From Polytrichum commune (taxonomy: Eukaryota > Streptophyta > Polytrichopsida > Polytrichales > Polytrichaceae), in contig OX485804.1 of the NCBI GenBank assembly GCA_950295325.1, positions 26,848,001 to 26,908,000 on the forward strand: a stretch of 60,000 nt of DNA, given 5' to 3'. This document shows positions 23,300-34,737 of the stretch, one piece after another (the stretch's first letter is position 1; the number at the start of each line of letters is the position of its first letter). A program made the position numbers and the translations under genes. A model generated the notes under the pieces. The model saw only the letters and a list, made by a program, of their open reading frames with translations. It did no database searches and was not told the origin of the DNA.

Positions 23300-24440
23300 C
23301 GTATCTTGCATCACAAGTTTCCTTTGCCGGCACACATTAGCCACAAGGTTTGGATGGTTCTCATTGCTTGGAACTCTTCCGGTCTACGTCGCGCATCCGG
23401 CACCACATTTCCACGGTCCGGTTTGTGGATCAAATCCACCTTCATAAGCGCCAAACTATAATGCCTCCGCAATGACTTGGCGCTCACTTGCGCTTGTATG
23501 TCAAAATACTTTTACGACACATTGTCCATGTAGACCTTTGATTTGTGCGACCCCAAATAGTGTCGCCACATCTTCAAGCAATGCACTACGGCAAAGAAGT
23601 TCTTTGTCATGAGTTGGTTGTCTTCTTTGACAACCATCGATCTTCATGCTCCCATATGCAATGGCCATCCATCTTACACATAATCCACCATTGGCAAAGT
23701 CATTCACCCCCGTATGCACCTCAAAAGGTTTGTCAAGCTCTGCGAACTTGAGCACGGGCGGCGAAGAAAACTTGTTCTCAAGCTCCCCAAAGACTTGGTG
23801 ACAAGGCTAGTCCCACTCTTGGGATAGCCATTTCTTTCACAAGTCGGACAACCATCGAGCTTCATGCTCCCATATGCAATGGCCATCCATCTTACATCAA
23901 CAATCCGCCATTGGCAAAGTCATTCACCCCCGTATGCACCTCAAAAGGTTTGTCAAGCTCCGCGAACTTGAGCACGGGCGTCAAAGACAATTTTGTATTA
24001 AGCTCCCCAAAGACTTTGGGGCAAGGCTCATCCCACTCTTGAGATAGCCATTTCTTTCATAGGTCGCACAAGGTTTGACAACCTTTAAGCTTAATACTCC
24101 CATATGCAATGGGCATCCATCTTGGATCAACATCCGCCAATGGTAAAGTCACTCGCCTCCATGTGCACCTCAAAATGCTTATGAAAACCCGGAAACTTAA
24201 CCACATCTTGTGAAGGGAACTTGCTCTTGAGCTTCCCAAAGGCTTGGTGACAAGGCTCATCCCACTCTTGGGATAGCCATTTTTTCAACAAATTGACTAA
24301 GGTCCTAGCAACCTTAGAAAAACCTCGAATGAAGTGGTGGTAGTAGTTGGCTAGGCCAACAAATGACCTAAGCCATTTTCTTGAGTCAAGGACCAATTCT
24401 CCTTTTGGATGGCCTTGATATTCTTCATGTTCGTCCACCA
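23300..24440 (-). pseudogene. Element B RNase H region with three tandem units
   Basis: On the minus strand the first unit (24441-24127) is the best preserved in the window. It carries the end of reverse transcriptase, SFVGLANYYHHFIRGFSKVA, joined to WLSQEWDEPCHQAFGKL and HFEVHMEASDFTIGG. Two more units follow (WLSQEW words near 24040 and 23815), then the rest of RNase H. Met-Glu or Thr-Gly replaces the Thr-Asp that should hold the first catalytic Asp. Confidence 0.65.
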
Positions 24441-24597
24441 ACTTCCTTTGTCACCACATACCTGAAGAACTCAATCTCTCGTTGAGCAAAGTTATTTTTC
24501 ACTTCTTGGCGGTAACTTTTTGGGCAACACATTGGTGAATACATCCTTGTATCTCACCAACATCCCACCAATGTGGTTTGGAGGAGGCCCATCTTTT

Positions 24598-24987
24598 CTA
24601 ACCTCCCCATTCATTCCTTGGAGTTGCTCCAATCGAACCACGACCATTATGTTTTCTATTTTTCATTTGGTCCATTAAGACCAAATTCAACTTGGGTCCT
24701 CCTACCATAGGAGTCCTTGTCAATTTGAACTTCAATTCTTTGCCATTATGACACATCATAATGCACCGCAAGCTCACCGGCTTGTACCTCACATCTATCA
24801 TGTGAGTTTCAAAGTAGGCGGCCTTCACAATGACATGCATTTCATCTATTTCACATGGTGTGAAATTTTGACAAAAATCCAATGTCCCACATTGAAAGGT
24901 TACATGCATCGCGGCCTCCTTTGTCTCATGCGGTTTGCCCTTTCCAAACCGCACCTTGGTGGGCTTGCCCGCTCTACCAATTGGCAA
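24598..24987 (-). pseudogene. Element B protease-region fragment
   Basis: A 129-codon open stretch equivalent to that of the other copies (MPIGRAGKPTKVRFGKG start). No D-S/T-G motif is seen. The RT remnant junction lies just downstream at about 24545-24480. Confidence 0.45.
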
Positions 24988-25129
24988 GCCCCAACTCCCT
25001 TATGAGTTTTGGGCTCAAGAAGGCATGGCTTGCCTCTTTGTCAACCCATTAGACGTTTGTCCCATTCATTTGAGCCTCAAGATATAAAATAGTTGGCCTT
25101 GGCTTAAGGCTACTAGCCTTGGCCACAAT

Positions 25130-25450
25130 GCCATCGTCTTACATTCGGTCCTCGGCAACTTGGCTTGGCTTGGTCCGCAAAGCCAACTTTAAACATTTCG
25201 TCCGCGGGACAAATTGGTTTGGTGCCACAAAACCAATTTCTAATAGTTTGTCCGCAAAACAAACATGTTTTGCCTTGGTAGCACAAAGCCACCTTCCCAC
25301 ACTCCGTCCGCGACACGAACATGAATTGCCTTGGTAGGACAAACCCACCTCCCAACATTCCGTCCGCGGCACAAGTATGATTTGCTTTGGAAGCATAAAG
25401 CCACCTTTCAACATTCCATCCGCGGCACCAACATGTTTTGCCTAAGTAAA
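25130..25450 (-). repeat. 56-bp tandem repeats in element B gag region
   Basis: About six degenerate units each containing GCGGACGGAATGTT-like and TTGCCTTGG/CCAAGGCAA-like words. The equivalent array in element E is on the plus strand (38925-39215). Confidence 0.7.
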
Positions 25451-26093
25451 ATGGACCAAACAATTTGCACTCATTTCTTTGGGACCTACTTTGGCTAAAG
25501 CCACTTGTGGTGATGCGCCGCCAAACTTCTCTTTGGGACCATCGGCTTCAATGCTCTTGCAAACTTGATGGTCCCCACCATGTCCTCAAGAAGCCTTAGG
25601 GACTTAAACAAGGCATCCACCACCCGCTTTTAAAACCCCACCTAAAGGATGCATTTCTTAGAAAGCTCGTCCGTTTTAGGTGTATCCTTCATTTGTGCGT
25701 TTGAATAGCGCACATAGGCCTTAAGAGGCCCCGGGTGCCTCATTAGCACCAAATTCATTCCAACATCAATACCTTCCAAGCATTTCGAATTGGAATTTCA
25801 ATCCAACATTAATGCCCTCCAAGGTTTTGGGTGCATTCGGTATTCTAGGCCCCAAATGTTTTTTTGAGGTGTGCGGGAGCCCTTTCAAAGGACTCCACCA
25901 TTTTCCTTACTAAATCCACCATCATGCCCACCATTGTCATTAGAACTAATGGTATGGCCAAATTCCATTTACACATGATCTTTGTTCCAATTTGAGCCTT
26001 ACAACCTTTTGGAAAACCCGGGCTCACCATAATAACCCTCAGGTTTGATAGCCATGTCTCCCTCAAAGTGCTAGCTCAAAATATTGGAACCCT

Positions 26094-26105
26094 GCTCTGA
26101 TACCA
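26094..26105 (-). other. Primer-binding site of element B
   Basis: GCTCTGATACCA on the plus strand (TGGTATCAGAGC on the minus), 2 nt inside the 5' LTR that starts at 26108. Confidence 0.92.
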
Positions 26106-26107
26106 AA

Positions 26108-27079
26108 TGTCGCAACCCTTGCTAGGTCCCTTAATAATCTTGCCAATTTTCGTTTCTAGCAAAGGTTACGAGCGCTAACCCTTCGCATTCCGCCATGCTA
26201 ATGGATAGCTCCTCTTACCCCGGACCAATAGTTCATAGGAGGGAACCAACCCTCCTACTTTGCTTTGAGGGCTCACCCCTTAATCGGTAACCCATTTCCC
26301 CAATGTGGACTTCCATCCATGGAAGTCCAATCCTATGTTGATCATCGCGTTGCCGGAGCAACACTACAACAACCCGAACCATACTAGGCAACTATGACCT
26401 CACAATGGGCCAATGCCCATGGAGGCCGTGCCGTTCGGCCTCGGGTGGGTGAGGCCACACCACCTCACCCATATAAGCCTCTAGGACTCTACACGGAGCC
26501 CCTACCCCACCGCCAACCAACCTCTTGTCTCTCTACCAAGAGTTGGGGCCAAGTGGACATTTTCCTTTAGCTGCTGGGCCTAGAACCCCCCCAGCAGCTT
26601 CAGACCATCATAACTTCCTTGTATGATGTCTGATCATAACAACCAACCACTCCATCCTCATCTACGCTTCACGTAGATGCCGATGGACTCCTCGCTTGCC
26701 CCATTCGGGCAAGTCTTGAAGAAGTTATGCCTGTTTGAACCTTGGCAGTCCCGGAATCACTCCCAGGCACTGCTGTACCAGGGCGCTGTCCCGGGACAGC
26801 ACCCCACTCAAATGGCCATAACTCCTAGCTCTCACCTCCGATTGAGGTGATCTTGAGCATTCTAGAATCACCACGCCATGAGCTACGCATAGCTCATGGC
26901 CTCACCCTCATGCCTCCTAGTCTTTGTGGGTGGGAGGCGTTCCCAACGCTCGGGGCCCTCACCCACACTAGGATCACTTGGGCCCTCTCACCAACGGCGC
27001 CACAAGTCCCGGGTGTCACTCCGGGGTCCCCCTTGTGCCCATGGTGTTTCGGGCACTCCTCATGGAGAGGTGCGCGACA
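26108..27079 (-). repeat. 5' LTR of element B
   Basis: 972 bp, ends TGTCGCAACCC and GCGCGACA, followed by the duplication TAGAG. Confidence 0.93.
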
Positions 27080-27159
27080 TAGAGAGGGTTAACACTTATA
27101 GGTGTAACATTTATGGAGGGTGCACTATAAAAGGGTTTAAAGCACTCCCTTTATATCAA

Positions 27160-27245
27160 GAAAGTGTGTTGACTTGGTGGTTAGAACCACCAAGTGGGAA
27201 GCCCAAGGTTGGGGGTTCCAATCCCTTGGCCCGCAACTATGATCT
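27160..27245 (+). repeat. tRNA-derived SINE-like fragment
   Basis: It contains an A-box-like TTGGTGGTTAGAACC (about 27174-27188) and a B-box-like GGTTCCAATCC (27214-27224) at a spacing usual for RNA polymerase III promoters of tRNA-derived SINEs. It does not fold as a tRNA that I can recognise. It lies in the right arm of the CACTA element. Confidence 0.35.
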
Positions 27246-27555
27246 CTAGCCTAGCCTAGCAAGCCTAGGCGAGTATGTTGGAGTTGATGGGGACGTAGTT
27301 TGTGCTGTGGTAGTAGTCTGAAATTAATTTTTTTTGCCCGAACATCCAGGCCGTAAAAAATAAAATTTTCCGGAAAATCCGGAAAGTAAAAAAATTGATT
27401 TTGATTTTTATTTTTATTTTTATTTTTGTTGGTAAACTTTTGATGACCAGATCAACAAAACCGTGTTACAGAGTGTCCAGGTCAACGCGTCCTAAGTAAC
27501 AACCGCGACCAACACTTTTTTGTTGATCCGGACGCAAAATTTTCTACTAGTGTAT

Positions 27556-29162
27556 GTCCTTGAACACTTGTTCTACAATGGGAAACGGAGCTCCAATTTC
27601 GGACATGAACTTTGGAGTGAGGCCTTCCGGCTAAGTGACATTGTTCACATTCAACAACACCTTTTGGCCCACCTCATTCTCCACTTCGCGTCTTCGGCAT
27701 TGACTTGCACTCCGTAGCACCTTCGGGCTTTCTCCACCACCAACTTGGTCATCTCCAAGACTTGTTTACCATCCCTGGCCAAGTCCTCACCATCTTGGTT
27801 GAACTCTAGTGTTGAATGTGCCCCCTCGAGAGCTAGGTTAATAGGTTGGAGCGCATCCACTCCATAAGCCACCAGGAAAGACCACCCCTTGGTGGCCAAG
27901 TGCGTGGCTACATTGCAATTACACTTCGCTCGACCCACATAGTCCGCCCAATCTCCTTGGTCCGCCCCCACCAAGTTCCTCAAGTATTGCTTCAAGACTC
28001 CATTCACACGCTCCGTTTTCCCATTCATTTGGGAATGCAAGGTCGTGCTAAACCTTAGTTTCATTCCGACCTCCTTAGAGAAATGCATTGAAAATGCACT
28101 TGTGAACTTTAGATCTTGATCCCACACAATCACTCTTGGCAACCCGTGGTGCCTCAACCATCCTTTGAGAAAAGGCTATGCGGTCTCCAACGCGGTGGCG
28201 GTTCCCACAATCGGCACCATATGTGCCAACTTGGCAAACCGCTCTACCATCAACAAGATGGCATCATACCCATGTGACTCCGGCAAACTTGTGATCAAGT
28301 CCATGCACATACTATGCCATGGCGCCGACGGGATAGGCAACGGTTGCAAGAAACCGCTTTGCTTTTGTTAAGAGGCTCGGTTCACTTGGCACTTTATTCA
28401 CGCCTTCACAAAGTGGGTTATATCCTCCTTTATGCACCGCCAATGGTACCTCTTTGACACCATTCTATGGCGGTTTTTTTTTTTCTCCTCTATGGCCGGC
28501 AATAGGACTATCATATTCTTCAAAACCGATAGCCTCAACTTGCCTTGTGGCACATACACCCAACTTTGCTTGCACTTGAACAATCCGTCCACCAACTTAA
28601 CCTCTTTGAGCACCTTGCTCTTGCGAAGCTCACCTAAAAGCTTTTGTGCCTTGGGGTAGTTAATTTTCCCCTCCTGTATCTTGCATCACAAGTTTCCTTC
28701 GCTGGCACACATTAGCCACAAGGTTTGGATGGTTCTCATTACTTGGAACTCTTCCGGTCTACTTCGCGCATCCGGCACCACATTTCCATGGTCCGGTTTG
28801 TGGATCAAATCCACCTTCATAAGCGCCAAACTATCATGCCACCGCAATGACTTGGCGCTCACTTGCGTTTGTATATGTTAAAATACTTTTAGGACCCATT
28901 GTCCATGTAGACCTTTGCTTTGTGCGACCCCAAATAATGTCGCCACATCTTCAAGCAATGCACTACGGCAAAGAAGTTCTTTGTCATGAGTTGGTTGTCT
29001 TCTTTGACAACCATCGAGCCTCAAGCTCCCATATGCAAAGGCCATCCATCTTACATTAACAATCCATCATGGACAAAGTTACTCGCCCCCGTATGCACCT
29101 CAAAAGGTTTGTCAAACTCCACGAACTTGAGCACGGGCGGCGAAGAGAACTTGGTCTTAAGC
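27556..29162 (-). pseudogene. Element C integrase and RNase H, between CACTA and element D
   Basis: On the minus strand the zinc-finger region (28613-28398), the first part of the core (28371-28165 region) and the second part (28157-27651, VWDQDLKF and MNGKTERVN) are recognisable. The shared TGA and TAG stops separate them. The RNase H end (28690-29060) and the beginning of the tandem RNase H units (29060-29162) follow. Element D interrupts the units at 29163. Confidence 0.7.
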
Positions 29163-30136
29163 TGTCGCGCACCTCTCCATGAGGAGTGCCCGAAGCACCA
29201 TGGGCACAAGGGGGACCCCGGAGTGACACCCGGGACTTGTGGCGCCGTTGGTGAGAGGGCCCAAGTGATCCTAGTGTGGGTGAGGGCCCCGGGCGTTGGG
29301 AACGCCTCCCACCCACGGAGACTAGGAGGCACAAGGGTAAGGCCATGAGCTATGCGTAGCTCATGGCGTGGTGATTCTAGAATGCTCAAGAACACCTCAA
29401 TCGGAGGTGTGAGCTAGGAGTTATGGCCATTTGAGTGGGGCGCTGTCCCGGGACAGCGCCCTGGTACAGCAGTGCCTGGGAGTGATTCCCGTGACTGCCA
29501 AGGTTCAAACAGGCATAACTTCCTCACGACTTGCCCAAATGGGGCAAGTGAGGAGTCCATCGGCATCTACGTGAAGCGTAGATGAAGATGGAGTGGTCAA
29601 GTGTTAGCATCAGACATCATACAAGGAAGTTATGATGGTCTGAAGCTGTGGGGGGCTTCTAGGCCCAGCGGCTAAGGGGAAAATGTCCACTTGGCCCCAA
29701 CTCTTGGTAGAGAGACAAGAGGTTGGTTGACGGTGGGGTAGGGGCCCCGCGTAGAGTCCTAGAGGCTTATATGGGTGAGGTGGTGTGGCCTCACCCACCC
29801 GAGGCCGAACGGCACGGCCTCCATGGGCATTGGCCCATTGTGAGGACATAGTTGCCTAGTATGGTTCGGGTTGTTGTAGTGTTGCTCCGGCAACGCGATG
29901 ATCAACATAGGATTGGACTTCCATGGATGGAAGTCCACATTGGGGAAATGGGTTACCGATTAAGGGGTGAGTCCCGAAAGCAAAGTAGGAGGGTTGGTTC
30001 CCTCCTATGAACTATTGGTCCGGGGTAAGAGGAGCTATCCATTAGCATGGCGGAATGCGAAGGGTTAGCAACTCGTAACCTTTGCTAGAATTGAAAATTG
30101 GCAAGATTATTAAGGGACCTAGCAAGGGTTGCGACA
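29163..30136 (+). repeat. 5' LTR of element D, rich in hairpins
   Basis: 974 bp, TGTCGC...GCGACA. Inverted repeats visible include CCATGAGCTA with its complement (29343-29366), a perfect 24-bp palindrome with arms GGGCGCTGTCCC (29438-29461), CATCTACG (29564-29584), GGACTTCCAT (29915-29936) and GTTGC/GCAAC (29881-29894). GGCTTATATGGG near 29765 could be the TATA box of the retrotransposon promoter. Confidence 0.93.
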
Positions 30137-30138
30137 CT

Positions 30139-30150
30139 TGGTATCAGAGC
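30139..30150 (+). other. Primer-binding site of element D
   Basis: TGGTATCAGAGC, 2 nt after the LTR, complementary to initiator tRNA-Met. Confidence 0.93.
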
Positions 30151-30187
30151 AGGGTTCCAATATTTGAGCTAGCACTTTGAGGGAGAC

Positions 30188-30397
30188 ATGGCTATCAAAC
30201 CTGAGGGTTATTATGGTGAGCCGGGGTTTCCAAAAGGTTGTGAGGTTCAAATTGGAACAAAGATCATGTGTAAATGGAATTTGACCATACCATTAGTTCT
30301 CATGACAATGGTGGGCATGATGGTGGATTCAGTAAGGAAAATGGTGGAGTCCTTTGAAAGGGCTCCCGCACACCTCAAAAAAACATTTGGGGCCTAG
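30188..30397 (+). pseudogene. Element D short gag-region ORF
   Basis: A 69-codon frame beginning MAIKPEGYYGEPGFPKG, with a central hydrophobic stretch (IPLVLMTMVGMMVD) and ending SFERAPAHLKKTFGA. It is the best preserved version of the first internal reading frame and begins about 50 bp after the primer-binding site. It is far shorter than a normal gag (several hundred residues) and has no zinc knuckle. Confidence 0.4.
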
Positions 30398-31101
30398 AAT
30401 ACCGAATGCACCCAAAACCTTGGAGGGCATTAATGTTGGATTGAAATTCCAATTCGAAATGCTTAGAAGGTGGTGATGTTGAAATGAACTTGGGGCACAT
30501 GAGGCACGCGGGGTCTCTTAAGGTGTATATGTGCGAATTTCACACCCAAATGAATGGTACATCTAGGATGGACGAGCTTTCTAAAAAATGCATCGTTTTA
30601 GGTGGGTTTCAAAAGCGGGTAGTGAAAACCATGTTCAGGACCCCAAAGCTTCTTGAGGACGTAGTGCGAATCATAAAGATTTGAAGAGCATTGAAGCCGA
30701 TGGTCCTAAGAAGAAGTTGGGCGGCACATCACCACAAAGTGGGTTTAGCCGAAAGAGGTCCCAAGGAAATGAGTGCAAGTAGTTTGGCCCATTATACCAA
30801 GGCAAATCATGCTAGCTCGTGCCGCGGACGGAATGTGAGAAGGTGGCTTGGTGGTACCAAGCTAGATCATATTTGTGCCACGGACGGAGTGTTAAAAGTT
30901 GGCCTTGCGGACCAAGCCAAACTCATGGTGTTGCCGAGGACCGAATGTAAGACGATGGCATTGTGGCCAAGGCTAGTAGCCTTTAGCCAAGGCCAAGTCT
31001 TTTGTACCTTGAGGCTCAAATGAATGGGAGAAATGTCTCATGGGTTGACAAAGAGGCAAGCCATTTCTTCTTGAGCCCAAAACTCACAAGGGAGTTGGGG
31101 C

Positions 31102-31494
31102 TTGCCGATTGATAGAGCGGGCAAGTCCACCAAGGTGCGGTTTGGAAAGGGCGAATCGCATGAGACAAAGGAGGCCGCGATGCATGTAACCTTTCAATGT
31201 GGGACATTGGATTTTTGTCAAAATTTCTCATCATGTGAAATAGATGAAATGCATGTCATTGTGAAGGCCGCCTTCTTTGAAACTCACATGATAGATGTGA
31301 GGTGCAAGCCGGTGTGCTTGCGGTGCATTATGATGTGTCATAATGGCAAAGAATTCAAGTTCAAATTAACAATGACTCCTATGGTAGGAGGACCTAAGTT
31401 GAATTTGGTCTTAATGGACCGAATTAAAAAAAAAAAAAACCATAATAGTCGTGGTTCAATTGGAGCAACTCCAAGGAACGTATGGGGAGGCTAG
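31102..31494 (+). pseudogene. Element D protease-region fragment
   Basis: A 130-codon stretch equivalent to the other copies (MPIDRAGKSTKVRFGKG). The active-site triplet is absent. A run of 13 A at about 31427-31439 lies near its end. The RT remnant junction follows at about 31557-31640. Confidence 0.45.
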
Positions 31495-31804
31495 GAAAGA
31501 TGGGCCTCCCCCAAACAACATTGGTGTGATGTTGGTGAAATACAAGGATGTATTCACCAATGTGTTGCCCAAAAAAAAATTACCGCCAAGAAGTGAAAAA
31601 TCACTTTGCTCAACGAGAGATTGAGCTCTTGAGGTATGTGGTGATAAATGAAGTTGGTGGACGAACATGAAGAATGTCAAGGCAATCCAAAAGGACAATT
31701 GGCCCTTGATTCAAAAGGGCTTAGGTCATTTGTTGGCCTAGCCAATTAGTACCACAACTTCATTCGAGAGTTTTCTAAGGTTGCTAGGACCTTATTCAAC
31801 TTAT

Positions 31805-33250
31805 TGAGGAAAATGGCTATCCCAAGAGTGGGATGAGCCTTGTCACCAAGCCTTTGGGGGGCTCAAAAACAAGTTCTCTTCGCCGCCCGTGCTTAAGTTC
31901 GCGGACTTTGACAAACCTTTTGAGGTGCATACGGGGGCGAGTGACTTTAGCATTGGCGGATGTTGAGGCAAAATGGATGGCCATTGCATATAAGAGCATG
32001 AATCTCGATGGTTGTCCGACCTTGTCCAACTTATGCAAGAAATGGCTATCCCAAAAGTGGGACGAGTTTTGCCACCAAGTCTTTAAGGAGCTTAAGACCA
32101 AGTTTTCTTCGCCGCCCGTGCTCAAGTTTGCGAAATTTGACAAACCTTTTGAGGTGCATACGGGGGCGAGTAACTTTACCATTCGCGGATGTTGATCCAA
32201 GATGGATGCCCATTGCATATGGGAGCATTAAGCTTAAAGGTTGTCAAACCTTGTGCGACTTGTGAAAGAAATGGATATCCCAAGAGTGGGATGAGCCTTG
32301 CCACCAAGTCTTTGAGAAGCTTAAGAGCAAGTTCTCTTTGCCGCCCGTGCTCAAGTTCGCGGAGTTTGACAAACCTTTTGAGGTGCATACGGGGGCGAGT
32401 GACTTTACCATTGGCGGATGTTGAGGCAAGATGGATGGCCATGGCATATGAGAGCATGAAGCTCGATGGTTGTCCCACCTTGTGCGACTTGTGGAAGAAA
32501 TGGCTATCCCAAGAGTGGGATGAGCCTTCCCACCAAGTCTTTGAGGAGCTTAAGACCAAGTTCTCTTCGCCGCCCGTGCTCAAGTTCGCGGAGTTTGACA
32601 AACCTTTTGAGGTGCATACGGGGGCGAGTGACTTTACCATTGGCGGATGTTGAGGCAAGATGGATGGCCATGGCATATGAGAGCATGAAGCTCGATGGTT
32701 GTCCCACCTTGTGCGACTTGTGGAAGAAATGGCTATCCCAAGAGTGAGATGATGTTTGTCACGAGTCTTTGGGGAGCTTAACACCAAGTTCTCTTCGCCG
32801 CCCGTGCTCAAGTTCGCGGAGCTTGACAAACCTTTCGAGGTGCATACCGGGGTGAGTGCCTTTGCCAATGGTGGATTATGTGTAAGATGGATGGCCATTG
32901 CATATGGGAGCATAAAGCTCGATGGTTGTCAAAGAAGACAACCAACTCATGACAAAGAACTTCTTTGCCGTAGTGCATTGCTTGAAGATGTGGCGACATT
33001 ATATGGGGTCGCACAAAGCAAAGGTCTACATGGACAATGTGTCCTAAAAGTATTTTGACATACAAGCGTAAGTGAACGCCAAGTCATTGCGGTGGCATGA
33101 TAGTTTGGCGCTTATGAAGGTGGATTTGATCCACAAACCGGACCGTGGAAATGTGGTGCCGGATGCGCGAAGTAGACCGGAAGAGTTCCAAGCAATGAGA
33201 ACCATCCAAACCTTGTGGCTAATGTGTGCCGGCAAAGGAAACTTGTGATG
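31805..33250 (+). pseudogene. Element D RNase H region with five tandem units of about 229 bp
   Basis: GAAATGGCTATCCC-type unit starts lie at about 31811, 32041, 32270, 32499 and 32729. Units 3 and 4 are nearly identical. Each encodes WLSQEWDEP and PFEVHTGASDF. RNase H then continues once (33,000-33,170). Because 229 is not a multiple of three, the units sit in rotating frames and no protein could span them. Confidence 0.7.
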
Positions 33251-33320
33251 CAAGATACGGGAGGGGTAAATTAACTACCCCAAAGCACAAAAGCTTTTAG
33301 GTGAGCTTCGCAAGAGCAAG

Positions 33321-34308
33321 GTGCTCAAAGAGGTTAAGTTGGTGGACGGATTGTTCAAGTGCAAACAAAGTCGGGTATATGTGCCACAAGGCAAGTTGAG
33401 GCTATCGGTTTTGAAGGAGGAATTTGATAGTCCTATTGCCGGCCATAGACGAGAAAGAAAAAGCCGCCATAGAATGGTGTCAAAGAGGTACCATTGGCGG
33501 TGCATAAAGGAAGATATAGCCCACTTTGTGAAGGCTTGAATCAAAGTGCCAAGTGAACCGAGCCTCTTACCAAAAGCAAGGCGGCTTCTTGCAACCGTTG
33601 CCTATCCCGTTGGCGCCATGGCATGGTATGTGCATGGACTTGATCACAAGTTTGCCGGAGTCACATGGGTATGATGCCATCTTGTTGATGGTAGAGCGGT
33701 TTGCCAAGTGGGCACACATGGTGCCGATTGTGGGAACCGCCACCGCGTTGGAGACCGCATAGCCTTTTCTCAAAGGATGGTTGAGGCACCACGGGTTGCC
33801 AAAAGTGATTGTGTGGGATCAAGATCCAAAGTTCACAAGTGCATTTTCAATGCATTTCTCTAAGGAGGTCGGAATGAAACTAAGGTTTAGCACGACCTTG
33901 CATTCCCAAATGAATGGGAAATCGGAGCGTGTGAATGGAATCTTGAAGCAATACTTGAGGAACTGGGTGGGGGCGGACCAAGGAGATTGGGCGGACTATG
34001 TGGGTCGAGCGGAGTGTAATTGCAATGTAGCCACGCACTTGGCTACCAAGGGGTGGTCTTTGGTGGTGGCTTATGGAGTGGATGTGCTCCAACCTATTAA
34101 CCTAGCTCTCGAGGGGGCACATTCAACACTAGAGTTCAACCAAGATGGTGAGGACTTGGCCAAGAAGCGTGAACAAGTCTTGGAGATGACCAAGTTGTTG
34201 GTGGAGAAAGCCCGAAGGTGCTACGGAGTGCAAGTCAATGCCGGAAGACGCGAAGTGGAGAATGAGGTGGGCCAAAAGGCGTTGTTGAATGTGAACAACT
34301 TCACTTAG
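33321..34308 (+). pseudogene. Element D integrase (three fragments)
   Basis: Zinc-finger region 33321-33539 (AGHRRERK), core part 1 at 33553-33762 (MCMDLITSLPESHG) and core part 2 at 33781-34308 (VWDQDPKF, MNGKSERVN). The DDE residues are all present, but TGA at about 33537 and TAG at about 33760 separate the parts. The first zinc-binding His is replaced by Phe. Confidence 0.78.
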
Positions 34309-34309
34309 C

Positions 34310-34737
34310 CGGAAGGCCTCACTCCAAAGTTCATGTCCAAAATTGGAGCTTCGTTTCCCATTGTGGAACAAGTGGTCAAGGACATATATAAGTTGGAATT
34401 ACCGCCGGAGATCAAAGTGCATCCGACATTTCATGTTTCATTACGAAAGTCATTTTAGGACGACACCTTGTGGCCCGATCACAAGCAAGTGATTAGGCCA
34501 CCTCCCGACCTTGTGCACATCATTTGGAACATGAGGTAAGAGGGCATCCTCAAGTGTAGGAAGCCCAAGTGAAAAGGAAAGAAAAAGTACAAAGGAATAC
34601 TTGGTGAAATGGTGAGGATACCATGAGAAAGAAACCGCTTGGGTGGCGGCAAGAGACATGGTCAACACCAATGAATTGGTGAAGCACTTTGAAGAAACTA
34701 AGGCTAGACATTCCAATAAAATGAAGCGTAGGCATTG
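34310..34737 (+). pseudogene. Element D integrase C-terminus and chromodomain-like segment
   Basis: KVHPTFHVS and DHKQVIRPPP words typical of gypsy integrase ends, then EYLVKW-stop-GYHEKETAWVAARDMV. It ends RRH-stop at about 34737. The TGA is shared with the other copies. Confidence 0.55.

Larger units (their letters stand above)
20035..27079 (-). mobile_element. Element B: young defective LTR retrotransposon, reverse strand (TSD TAGAG)
   Basis: 7045 bp, with two 972-bp LTRs (20035-21006 and 26108-27079) that differ at about three positions by eye, and the duplication TAGAG at 20030-20034 and 27080-27084. Reading on the minus strand: primer-binding site, gag remnant, 56-bp repeats, protease-region fragment, truncated RT, three RNase H-junction units, integrase, chromodomain-like end. 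It cannot encode its own reverse transcriptase, yet it is recent. Confidence 0.93.
19621..27127. mobile_element. Probable mariner/pogo-like MITE, split by element B
   Basis: The left end CAGTCTACCCTCTATAAATG and the inverted right end (reverse complement starting TAGTGCACCCTCCATAAATG) agree at most positions over about 24 bp. TA lies outside each end (19619-19620; 27128-27129). Repeated GTTAACATTTATA words lie between. Without element B the unit is about 457 bp. No transposase is present. Confidence 0.45.
18821..27552. mobile_element. CACTA-type DNA transposon, non-autonomous, with nested guests (TSD TAT)
   Basis: The left end reads CACTACTAGAAAAT and the right end is the reverse complement of CACTAGTAGAAAAT. 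The 3-bp duplication TAT is present at 18818-18820 and 27553-27555, as expected for CACTA/EnSpm elements. Subterminal regions repeat an ATCAAC/GTTGAT motif. Its own sequence is only about 1.2 kb (18821-19620 and 27128-27552) and shows no transposase gene, so it would need an autonomous relative. It splits element C exactly within the integrase C-terminus. Confidence 0.88.
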
